A stretch of 64,000 nt of DNA from Bullera alba (lineage: Eukaryota > Basidiomycota > Tremellomycetes > Tremellales > Bulleraceae). Location of the stretch: positions 2,108,001 to 2,172,000 of the forward strand of contig BCIX01000001.1 of assembly GCA_001600095.1 (NCBI GenBank), read 5' to 3'. The notes beneath the pieces were generated by a model that saw only the letters and a list, made by a program, of their open reading frames with translations, ran no database searches and was not told where the DNA came from. Made by a program: the position numbers and the translations under genes. Shown here piece by piece: positions 48,030-58,720 of this stretch (the stretch's first letter is position 1; the number at the start of each line of letters is the position of its first letter).

Positions 48030-50892
48030 CTATGCTCCTCGAGCCTTGGCGGCAGCGGCCATCATGTTGAGGGCTATTGCAAAGTTAGCATATGATCTTC
48101 TGACTGTATGATTCCCGCATTACTCACCCGAACCAGCCTTGAACCAACCCCACTGGCCCTCGTTGATAGACGAAGTGACCTGGAACTGCTCCTTCGATCC
48201 GTCCTTGTGCGTGATCTCACAGGTGAGGTCCTTGCCTGGAGCAAACTCGTTCAGGCCAAGGATGGAGATCTTGTCGGTACCCGAGATCTTGTCGTAGTCG
48301 GCACCGTTCTTGAACCACAATGGGAGCATACCCTGCTTCTTCAAGTTGGTCTCGTGGATTCGGGCGAAAGACCTGCAGATGACAGCTCGGCCACCCAAGA
48401 ATCGAGGCTCCAAAGCGGCGTGCTCTCGGGACGAACCCTCTCCGTAGTTCTCGTCACCGACAACGACCCATGGGATGTCCCGGTCTCGGTAGTAGGCACC
48501 GACGGTTGGGACGGCACCGAACTCGCCAGTCTCCTGGTTGAGGACGCTGTTGGCATCTCCGCTGTCGGCGTTGATGGCACCAATCAGACAGTTTTGCGAA
48601 ATGTTCTCGAGGTGACCTCGGTACTTGAGCCATGGTCCACCGGCAGAGATGTGGTCGGTCGTGCATTTACCCTTGGCCTTGATCAGGACTGGGGCCTCGA
48701 TGATGTCCTTGCCGTCCCAAGCCTTGAATGGCTTGAGCAGCTGCAATCGGTCGGAAGATGGGCTGACGGCGACCTGAACCGTGGTACCATCGGCAGGTGG
48801 GGCCTGGAAAGTGTTCTCTCCTGGGTCGTATCCCTTTGGTGGCAGCTCAAGACCAGTTGGCTCGGAGAACTTGAACTCTTTGCCATCGGCGCCCTTGAGG
48901 GAGTCGGTCAGGGGGTTGAAGGTGAGGTCACCGGCGAAGACGAGGGCGGTGACTAGATCTGGAGAGGCAACGAAAGCGTGGGTAGCTGGGTTGGCATCGT
49001 TTCGGCCAGTGAAGTTTCGGTTGTAAGACGAGATGATCGAGTTGACCTCTCCCTTCTTGACGTCCTTTCGGTCCCACTGTCCAATACATGGTCCACAGGC
49101 GTTGGCAAGGACAACACCGCCAATCTCCTCAAAGGTCTCAATCATGCCGTCTCGGGCAATGGTGGCTCGGACTTGCTCGGATCCTGGGGTGATGGTGAAG
49201 CCAGCCTTGGCCTTCAGTCCGTGGTCGGCAGCCTCCTTGGCAATGTGGGCAGATCGGGACATGTCCTCGTACGACGAGTTGGTGCACGAGCCGATAAGTC
49301 CGACCTTGAGCTCCTGTGGCCACGAGTTCTTCTTGACCTCAGCAGCGAACTTGGAGATTGGGGTGGCAAGATCTGGGGTGAATGGACCGTTGATGTGAGG
49401 CTCAAGCTCGTTCAGGTTCTAAGTAGATCGTCAATATCTCATCGTGAAAAGGCTGAAATTGACTCACGATCTCGATTCGCTGGTCGTACTCGGATCCCTC
49501 GTCTGGCTGCAGGTTGTGGTTGAACTCCTGAGCGTACTTGGCGATGTCGGATCGACCGGTAGCCTGGAGGTACGAAGCCATTCGCTTGTTGTAAGGGAAG
49601 AGAGAGGTGGTGGCACCAATCTCGGCACCCATGTTACAGATAGTGGCCATACCGGTACACGACAGCGACTCGACACCTGGACCGTAGTACTCGATGATGG
49701 CACCTGTTCCACCCTTGACGGTGAGGATACCGGCGACCTTGAGGATGACGTCTGAAGACTTCATCAGCTATGTCGTGGGCAACAAACGATGAGCAGCTCA
49801 CCCTTTGGCGTCGTCCAACCGTTCATCTTTCCGTCAAGGTAGACACCGATGACCTTGGGGGCTTTCAGCTCCCATGGGATGTTGGCCATGACGTCGACAG
49901 CGTCGGCACCTCCGACACCACAAGCGACCATACCGAGGCCACCGGCGTTTGGCGTATGCGAGTCAGTTCCAATCATCATCAGACCTGGGACGGCGTAGTT
50001 TTCAAGGATGATCTGGTGGCTGAAGATGAGGCATTAGGAATGATCCAGGCACGATCAAGCGGAGAATTTCACTCACATGATACCGGATCCTGGCTTCCAG
50101 AAGCCGATTCCGTATTTGGCACAGGCAGTGGCAAGGAAGTCGTAGACCTCCTTGTTGATGTCAATAGCTCGAGCCAAATCCTTCACACCGCCGACCTGGG
50201 CCTGGATCAAGTGATCACAGTGGACGGAAGTGGGGACAGCGGTCTGGGGAAGACCGGCAGACATGAATTGCAGGATGGCCATCTATGTAGATCGTGAGCA
50301 CAGAGCGGGGGAAACTTCAAACAGCAACTCACCTGGGCGGTGGCATCTTGACAAGCGACTCGCTAGTGTATCTGTCAGCTCTGGTATCGCATCAGAGGAG
50401 AACCTATGAACTCACGTCTGGTCTGAGTTTCAGGTAAGAAACACCTCGCTCAATATCCTGCTCGTGAGGGTTGTCGAGATGACCGTAGACGATCTTCTCG
50501 GCAAGAGTGAGAGGTCGGTTCAGCCTATGAGATTAAGAGGAAAAGTCAGCTGAAGCGCTATTTGAACAATGCGGACAGTAGACAAGTTTTGCGGCAGATC
50601 AACTCCCCAGATACGTTGCGGAGAGCTCGTCCAACCGCTCGCACAGAGCAGAATGAAAGGAGATGGAGGTGACTGGCTCCTTTCTCACTCACCTCGACCT
50701 GACGACCTGGAGATTGTCCTCGATTCGCTGGTAGTTAATGAACTTTCCCTTCTCGAGAGGGCTCATCTGGACCTGCTTGTCACCGATCCTGGACTGGACG
50801 GTGGCCATTGACCTGGTCAAGGTCTGCTTCGAAGAGCTGGCTTGGGCCACTCCCCTGAGGAGGGGAGAGGCGAATAGTCTCTGAGAAACCAT
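48030..50892 (-). CDS. ACO1: Aconitate hydratase, mitochondrial
   Basis: Interconverts citrate and isocitrate in the TCA cycle with a [4Fe-4S] cluster. Exons on the minus strand: 50693-50892, 50416-50524, 50333-50362, 50077-50282, 49802-50019, 49468-49751, 48128-49418, 48030-48073; 793 residues. An Arg/Ser-rich presequence ([21 protein letters not shown]) is followed by family motifs: [54 protein letters not shown] and [16 protein letters not shown], which supply the cluster cysteines. [19 protein letters not shown] and [22 protein letters not shown] complete the swivel domain. Exon 3 is 30 nt. The strong C-ending codon bias suggests high expression. Confidence 0.97.
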
Positions 50893-52906
50893 GGTTTGTA
50901 TAGGCGAAAACACCAAGGGTAGATGTGAACGTCCTATGCACAAGGCGACCTGGGTGGTGGGTCGGTAATGTGTTAGTAGGAGGAGCTTTTGGTTGAGATG
51001 GTTGGTGGTGATGAGGAGAGATGAAAGAGAAAAGGACTAGTAGGTTGTATAGTCCGCCGGCTGGTTGGAATGCTCGTCACGAGGTTGGGTGCACCCCTGG
51101 GCAGGAGCGTTTTCGTCTACGTTAAACCAGAAATATCATTGGACGGTGAGCCAACACCGATCATATCCGACATTACCGACAGAAACCGTCAACACCCAGC
51201 AAAGAAACAATGACGTGTAATTCCTTATCACGAAACCTCATCGGCTATCAACCTCCGATCCAGCCGATGGGTGAGAGACTGACTGCATGGAGAGACTTTG
51301 TGAGCAAAGAGTCGTCTGCGGAGAGTGAGAGTCCATATACATTCAGGCCATCGGACTCGTTCGAGCGATCCACCAGAACCACTCTGACGCTGGTCGGAGA
51401 TATCTGTGAGCTGGAAGTCTGACGAGAGGAGCAGCAAACTCAAGATCCTCGACTTAGCCCGAGTTCCAGCCAATCAGCTCATCGATGACCAGAGCTCCGC
51501 GAGTCCACGACGTACTCGTAAATCGCCGGCGCATTGATTACATGAACAGTTGTCGAGCACCTTCCCCCGCATTGATGTCCGCGCCCGAAGCAGCGAGTCA
51601 TTGACGTCCCGCTCTGATAACCTGGGGTCCTGGTCTGAGTGGTGATTGAAGCGTCGGAGGATAAGTTAGCGGTGCCGAACATTTCGAACTCCGCAAGACT
51701 CAAAGGCAGCCTTTATGGTTGTGATCAAGCTCTGCAAGGTTCTCAGCCTAACAAAAGGTGCCGACACCATGCTCTGAGTGGAACTGACAACCCAAACGCT
51801 CGACCTCTCTCGACCTGCTGATTCTTTTTGTGTTTCCCGCTTGCACACACACACCCTCGAACTCGACGACGCCGCCGATGTCGGATCAATCCATTGGTCC
51901 CGAATAGATCCGACCCTTGGTCACTGGAATTTATCGTACCATAGTCTCTACTTGGGGAGCGGTGTGAGTGGGAGCTGCTCATTGGCCCCACGGTCCAGAC
52001 AATGACAAGAACAACATACAAGCCGCTTTCCCCGATCTCGACTTGCCGATAGCGCTTGATGCTATTGTCAGCGGTAAGTGTCGGGAAGAGCCGGGGATGG
52101 TGTGAGAAGCGATTTATTTAGCGTCTTCGAAAGGTCGACGATCACACGAGGCATCTAGGAAGCAAGTGGGAAGCGGTGAGCGGAGTCCGAGAAGAATCTT
52201 GATTCTTGTCAAAAGGGCATCTACCTCGGCATCTCTTTGCCTCTTTACCCCAGAACTCCCCAGAACAAGTTTCACATCACCAACTTCCACCTCAGCACCA
52301 AGGTCGTTCAACTCAGTCAACTCAGTCAATCAACTCCATCCAAGTCCACCAGCTCTTTCCAATCCATTCGTCAATTTCAGATCCAACTTCTGGTCACTGC
52401 TTCAGATTTGCCTCTCAGCTCAGCTCTCAGGTTCCCTCAGTTCGACTCTTCACCGTTCTTCCATTCCGTTCTCGTTCAACTCGTTCAAGCGCTCCATTTG
52501 TCGGCCCAATTGTACCACTTCAAACACCATCCCTTGTTGTTCACGCTTCCCCTTGCCTCGCTCGGATCACTGCTCGCCTCAGTAGAGCATTGTTGTACCT
52601 GGTATCGTCACGCAATCGCCCACATCGTACCATCGTCACGTCTGCATAGCATCATTGTTGTGTCACAATTGTAGTACCCCTTGTCGATCAGGTGAGCACA
52701 GGAATCCACCCCCCAGATCCCTGTCATCACCCTCGCTTCATCTCATCCTCACACCCTCCTTTCGAACACCTAACCCCGCCCCTCTCGGATCAATGCGAGG
52801 GATACCTCTGGATACCCTACACGGTGAATACCAGCTGACGGGACTACTGTAAACCTAGCTTGCCAGAAATTTCGAGTCCCCCCAATTCCATTCCCCAACT
52901 TGTGTG
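50893..52906. promoter_or_regulatory. 2-kb divergent region ACO1 / bHLH with long CT-rich leader
   Basis: The largest gap in the window. From about 52200 to 52690 the plus strand is pyrimidine-rich and open in all three frames; it looks like the long leader of the bHLH gene, not coding sequence. A candidate leader intron runs 52692-52858 (CAG/GTGAGC donor; branch-like CAGCTGACG; acceptor AACCTAG). No gene was supported elsewhere in the gap. Confidence 0.4.
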
Positions 52907-54682
52907 ATGACTGTTAACACACCTCCACAATCGCCATCTCCACGCATTGCCTCTCCGGATCTATCAGAGACACACGACCAGCGACCCTACTCGTACGGCA
53001 ACCTGTTCGACGAAACACTCGACACGCCCTTCTCATGTAAGTCAGGCCCATCAGTTTTTTGCTTTCGCTGGCGATGTGTGCTGACGAGAAGCTCAGTTTA
53101 CACCAATATCACCGACAACATGGAAGATTACCTCGTCGGCACGCCAGAGCCTCATGGCCAACACGACGCTCAAGACGCGTCGAGCCATACACGCCCCCTT
53201 ACACCCAAGAAGACCGACGACAATCATGAGCACACTGGAGACGTCGTAATGTCCCCGGGAGAGGGTAAGTTCAGCCCGCTTACACGCAGGAAGGCATGGA
53301 GCTGATGTGATATCGCCAGGCCACATGTCGAGGCTATCTTTGGGAGACCATTCCCACACTCACACCACGCCCTACCATCATCAGGTGGCTCAGCCCCCAC
53401 TACATATGGCCCCACCTTATTACGGTTACTCGATGTACGGCCAATTTCCGCTATCTACCGGTCCGCCAGAGCAGCACTCCCCACACTATCACCCATACAA
53501 GACATGTGAGTTTGTTGAGGCCTCCCACCTGCGCTCGTCTCACTGACATCGCCCAGACCCCTTCGGGATGCGCTCGCCCAAGTCAGGACGGCTTTCGCTC
53601 CCCCATGAACCACTGTCACCTCCATTATCGATATCCCCACCGGAATCACCCGGCTCACACCATCAGCTGGCTCTCCTTCATACCCCTCCTTCAGCAGTAT
53701 CGCCTTCCTTGGTGTCACCAGCTTCAGCCATAGGATCGACACTCTCCGACGTCTCACCTGATAGTGGAGGATGGACGTACCCTCTTCCCACTCAGCCAGG
53801 CGGATATGCCGCTACGCCATTGACAAGTATACATGGTCTACCCCAAGGCTCACCCACTGCTCCAGGCCTGGCCATGGTCGCTGGATNCCCCTNCCCCAGC
53901 GTGTCTCCCCGCCATGCTCCACCACGAAGAGTTTCCGGAAGGGTGACACGAGGTAAAGCAGCAGCAGTGGCCAAGCAGAAAGGTGATTCATCCAGCAAAC
54001 ACGAGAAGTTCGACGACGACGACGATAGTGATCTGGACGACATCGGTTCTCCAGCACCTAGATCCAGCGGTGGGCTCGGTCTGGTTCCTCAAGAGTGAGT
54101 CATCTCCAAGTCAATTATCTGTACACAGCGCTGATGTCTTCAGGCACCGCACCATTCTCGGGTCCAAGCGGGAAGATGTGCGCAAGATGAGGATTGAAAG
54201 CGAGCAGGTGAGCTCGTCTTCGGTGCGCATGTTCTTTGTCACCGGTGGACGTTGGGGTACCATATACATTCCGGCTCCACTTGCCGCCTAAGAACGCCAC
54301 ACTGACATGTCCACAGCGCCGACGTGATGAGTTGAGGGAAGGGTTCGCTAGACTCAAGGACGCCCTGCCACAGAGCAACCAGAGGTCCTCCAAGGCCAGT
54401 CTGTTGGACCGATGTGAGTCAGCTCCGGTCATGATCCGTGATGCCCGAGCTGACAGCGTCTAAGCTGTTCAGTACATCCGAGACATCGACTTTGCGAATC
54501 GATACCTCTCAACAGAGAATGACGCTCTCAAGGCCGAGCTCGCGGAGGTCAGACAGTGAGTCGAGCCAGCTGCTTTGGTCGTAGGCGACTTGTAGCTGAA
54601 GCTTCGAAGATCCAACCAGGAGCTGGTTCACGCCATGACAGTACAAAGCCGAACGACATCGAGTCCAAACGGCCAAGCTTGA
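52907..54682 (+). CDS. bHLH transcription factor
   Basis: DNA-binding regulator, targets unknown. Exons: 52907-53036, 53097-53264, 53320-53505, 53557-54094, 54144-54207, 54317-54413, 54465-54555, 54610-54682; 448 residues. The N-terminal two thirds are Pro/Ser/His-rich and probably disordered. Near the C-terminus lies the bHLH. The basic region RKMRIESEQRRRDELREGF has the E-x-x-RR core; helix 1, the loop (DALPQSNQRSSKAS) and helix 2 (LLDRSVQYIRDIDFANRYL) follow. A leucine-rich extension (STENDALKAELAEVRQSNQEL) could act as a zipper. The last splice to 54610 is chosen because it alone continues the helix in frame. Two ambiguous bases (53887, 53893) fall in exon 4. Confidence 0.85.
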
Positions 54683-55732
54683 TCGGGGCGATGTGAGTCG
54701 ACCTTCTCCGTGAGTTCTGCCTCTGATGTGGTACATGTAGTCGAAGGCTGACACTACAAAGTGTGATACCTTGCCTCCGCCCGACCCTGGCTCCACACGA
54801 CTGTAAACTACCACGATACGGCTCCTCATCTCTATCATTTTGCCGCTATCGACTTCCAGCCTCACCAGTTGTATGACACCCATTCCACCACCTGCGATAT
54901 AACAAACGCGATTAGCTTTATTCGATTCAATTCTTCTTCAACTTCGCGACATGTTTTGGCTCAACCACCCGACTGCATCCTCACGACCATCTGTATCATC
55001 ATCAAAAGCTTCGATAGCGATATCGACACTGGCAGTCGATGTCGTTGCTTCTTTACCAATGGCCTACGGAGACCGGGTCTCCTGTCTGTCCTTGGGGAGT
55101 TGGATTGGAGCCACTTCTCACTTCACATATCGTCACCATCTCCTCACTCCACACCTCATTATCACCTCCCGCAACTGGGTCCCATACGTAGCACTGGTGT
55201 TGCCTCTCCTCCATTCGACGTGGGCGAGTCGGACGTATGGTCCCCAAGAGCTGAAGTAGCCGACGGGTCGGTTGCCACTCCCTTCAGTGGAGTTGGACTT
55301 CAGCATGGCCAAGGTAGAACCTCAGAGGGATATGAGGAAGGAAGGAGAAAGACGATTTCTGGGATATACACGAGTTACGATCAGCTACGACAGCGATACG
55401 ATAATGATAACGACTTCTGATGACCATTTCATATACGTTCACGAACTTCACGACAGTTAGATACGATATAAGATACGATACTATGAATCCTCTTTTGTAA
55501 CATCGGCTCAATATCGTTATGACGAAGTCTCATCTCGAGGCTGGACATGAGAGTGAGGAGGACGGGCTTGTGCTTGTGATAATCCATACATGTCAGAAAC
55601 GCTATGCTATTCGAATCCACTACACCGGTCCTTTGTTCGTTGATCGTCTTACTCTCATCGGCGATACTCGCCTCATCTCGAGCGATCTCACATCGATCTA
55701 AACACAGCCACCTGTATATCCCGTCCGGCCCC
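54683..55732. other. 1.05-kb convergent 3' region (bHLH / ML-domain gene)
   Basis: Both neighbours end here. It has an A/T-richer tract with GATACGATA-like repeats around 55393-55480. An open frame at 54869-55420 shows no motif and follows the bHLH stop, so it is read as untranslated. Confidence 0.4.
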
Positions 55733-56598
55733 TTATCCTCGGTGCATCTGGAGGAGCTTTGTCAGCTTTTCATGCTACTCCCGCGCACAAGAGAGTACTC
55801 ACGAAGTCGACGAATAGGTCCAGGCAGAGGAGATCGGCATCATCGACGGTGTAGCCTCGGACTTGGACGGCAAATTTGGCTAACGCGATATGAGCTGCTG
55901 ATACCACAGGTACGCGACCAATCGAGTAGCAGACTCACCTCTTGGGATCTCCTTGGGCAGCTCAACTGTCTGAGAGACAGAGTATGTTCCGATCTGAACT
56001 GGGCATTGGACGGTAGCATTGGCGTTTTTGCTATGTCCCGCTAAGTCAACGAACGCTCAAGTACACAGGAACAATGGACACTTACGCCTCTTCGCAGACA
56101 TCGAATGTCTTCTGGAGCAGTTTGACGAGACCGAGTTTGACGGTGACATCAGCAGTGGCTCCGTCCTAAGGTTGCGAGGTCAGCCGCAGAGCTCGGTGGC
56201 CCGGAAGAAGGGAGCTCACCTCGATGACCTCGAGTACGTCGGCATCGACAGTGACAGTCAAGTTCTTTCCGGGAACTGGTGGGTCTGGAGACACAGTGAT
56301 GCTCTTCAATTGACTATGCTGGCTGATCAGCTCGATCCCGGTAGAGAGGGGCGAGGGGAGCTGCTGCTCTGACGAGAAACAAGTGGCTGACACGATCCAC
56401 TCACACGACATCGGAAGCGAGTCCACAATCGACGTAGCTCCATGAATCCATGGTGTGCATCTTGCCACCCTTGCTCTGCTGCGCTTCACCATTGTCGGAC
56501 GAGACGAGGCTGTTGGCCCAAGAGAAGGCGTCGGTGGCAAGCGAGGCTGAGATGAGGGGGAGGGCAAGCAGCGAAACGGAAAGTGCGGCAACTCGCAT
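55733..56598 (-). CDS. Secreted ML-domain lipid-transfer protein (NPC2 / PG-PI transfer type)
   Basis: ML-domain proteins carry sterols or phospholipids in the vacuole or outside the cell. Exons on the minus strand: 56405-56598, 56220-56313, 56086-56165, 55939-56030, 55803-55879, 55733-55747; 183 residues. A signal peptide is clear (MRVAALSVSLLALPLISASLA). Family motifs follow: DCGLASDVVQLKSITVSPDPP, PGKNLTVTVDADVLEVIEDGA, DVTVKLGLVKLLQKTFDVCEE, CPVQIGTYSVSQTVELPKEIP and VQVRGYTVDDADLLCLDLFVDF. The cysteines match the disulfides of the fold. The 15-nt last exon (MHRG) is uncertain: without that splice the frame ends after about nine other residues. Confidence 0.88.
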
Positions 56599-57417
56599 GG
56601 CGGCGGACGAGTGGCTGGATGAAGGCGCGAAAAGTGAGGCAGCTGGAAGTGAGTGAAATGAGGACGAGCGAGAGCAAACGTTGGATGAATGAGGATGAAT
56701 GAACGCGACAGCGATAGCGAACGCAAAGCGAACGTCATGCCAATCAGCGGGCCCGGTGAGCGACAGCGTACGGTGGCAAATGAGCGGAACGGGGAATAGC
56801 CGTAAGCGGTAATTAGCTCTTTGCACGTGGGCTGAGAGATCTCATGTTCCTGGCTGGTCGCTGATTCTGAACACCTGTCTGAGGCTCTGAGCTGCTCTGA
56901 GCGGAGAATGAGCTGAGAGTCTCAACTACTCATGTATCATGCGCAGGTCTCTACTGAGGGCATGGCCATCGTGACTGGCATGAGTACGCGTGCTTCGGGG
57001 TCGCTTCAGCCTGCTTCAACCTCCCAGGATTGGTTCTCTCGAGCTACGAGCCAATGCACCGGCCTGTGCCTGCTCTTGAGTGACAAGAATGCTCTAAAGA
57101 GGTTCACTCCAGCACAGAGACCTGCCAGGCCTACCCATGGCGCATTACCACGGCCACGATGACCGACTCAACTCGAGACTCAGACCTTGCTATCGCGCTA
57201 TCGCTTACTTTGTCCCTCTTTGTCCCCTGTTGCGCTCCTGTCTTGCACGTGGCCGATTCCAGCGGTTGCGATCCGATCGGCCCTATCGTCATCGCGCGTA
57301 TCGATAAGCCAGCGCTTAGAGACTGGCCTACCACTCAAGGCGTGGACTGGTGTCTCTGACTTCTGCCAACCCTTCCAACCGTGTCACCTAAGTAGATCCA
57401 CCTCATCACCAATCACC
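56599..57417. promoter_or_regulatory. Divergent region ML-domain gene / aldo-keto reductase
   Basis: 819 bp between divergent ATGs. It contains, at 57190-57207, the 18-nt sequence also found at 34505-34522. No gene supported. Confidence 0.35.
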
Positions 57418-58572
57418 ATGTCAAAGCTCAATCTCGACAGCACCATCTCCCTTAGCTCTGGCACTAAGGTAAGTGTGATCTGGCCTCGAGGTCGCAGTGT
57501 GTGAGAGCTGATCGAGTGATCAGATACCTCAGTTGGGTTTCGGAGTGTACCTCTCTCCACCTGAGATCGCCGAGAAGACAGTGACTTCGGCCTTGGAAGC
57601 CGGTTACAAGCACATCGACTCTGCTCAGTGGTACTTGTGCGTCATGTATAAATCGTGGTATTCTAGGGTGTTTTGATGCTGACTTGACGTAGCAATGAAG
57701 AGCAAGTTGGAGGAGCGGTACAGAAAGCCTCTGTGGACAGATCGTCCGTCTTCCTCACTACGAAACTCGGTCATGCGGATCGAATTGTTGAGAGACTGAA
57801 TGAAAGCGTGGGCAAGATCGACCCCAGGTCAGATGGATACGTCGACCTGTTCCTCATTCATGCCCCGTCCGCCGGGCCGGAGAAGAGAAAAGAGCAGTGG
57901 GCGGCATTGGAGGATCTGGTGAAGAATGGCAAGGCGAAAGCCATCGGCGTCTCAAACTAGTTCGTCGACCCTTTCGACATCTTAGGATCCAAGGTCATGT
58001 CTGATGACGTTTGTAGCGGAGTTCGACATCTACAAGAAATGGAGAGCTATGCCAAAATCCCACCTGCCGTCAATCAAATCGAGGTGAGCGTATGCTGATT
58101 ACATACCAGCTGCAAGAAAGGGTGCTGATTGATTACTAGCTCCATCCTTGGTGCCAAGTAAGCTGATTCGTCTTCGACAAGGAATTAGCTGACCTCAAGC
58201 TCGTAGCAACCCGCCATCGTAACATACTGCCAGTCTCACAATATCGCCCTGGAAGCATACTCCCCTATGGTCCAGGGAAAGAAGGCATCGGACCCAACTC
58301 TCTCCAAGATCGCTCAAGAGACAGGCAAGAGCTGGGCTCAAGTGCTAATCCGATGGTCTTTGCAGCGAGGGTAAGTTTTCCCCATTCTGTCGTACGTCTT
58401 CAAGGCTGAATTCTGCGACAGGTTCATCCCACTGCCCAAGTCGGACACGAAAGAGAGGATCATTGCAAACACCCAGGTGTTCGACTTTGAGTTGACGAAA
58501 GAGCAGATGGACTCGCTCAACGCCTTGGACCAGGACGAGCACGTATGCCTCAATCCCACAAACTGCGACTAG
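57418..58572 (+). CDS. Aldo-keto reductase
   Basis: NADPH-dependent reductase of aldehydes or ketones, substrate unknown. Exons: 57418-57468, 57524-57636, 57693-57959, 58017-58083, 58140-58157, 58207-58370, 58422-58572; 276 residues, the usual AKR length. Motifs: IPQLGFGVYL, HIDSAQWYFNEEQVGGAV (catalytic Asp and Tyr), FLTTKL (catalytic Lys), DLFLIHAP (His), KAIGVSNYGVRHLQEM, PAVNQIELHPWCQQ, WAQVLIRWSLQRGFIPLPKS. Exon 5 is 18 nt and encodes LHPWCQ. The third intron uses a weaker GTTCGT donor, but its phase fits. The gene points at the ATP-grasp gene, with 148 bp between stops, so it may belong to the same pathway. Confidence 0.9.
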
Positions 58573-58720
58573 CCTCTCTGCTCGATGATGACATCTCATG
58601 ACATGCATCGTTACGTTCGCTCTATATGCACAGCTACTAGCACCCCGTTCATCATTACGCCTCGAAAATCCTGCCCGTACTGACATTGAGCTATGAGTCT
58701 TGATTAGCTCGACGTCCATA

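Noticed and set aside
52206..52674. Three overlapping plus-strand open frames of about 140 residues
   Set aside because: All three frames are open at once because the sequence is CT-rich; composition differs among frames and none shows a protein family. Read as a leader.
54869..55420. 183-residue open frame after the bHLH gene
   Set aside because: No motif and low-complexity Ser/Asp content, located in the shared 3' region of two genes.
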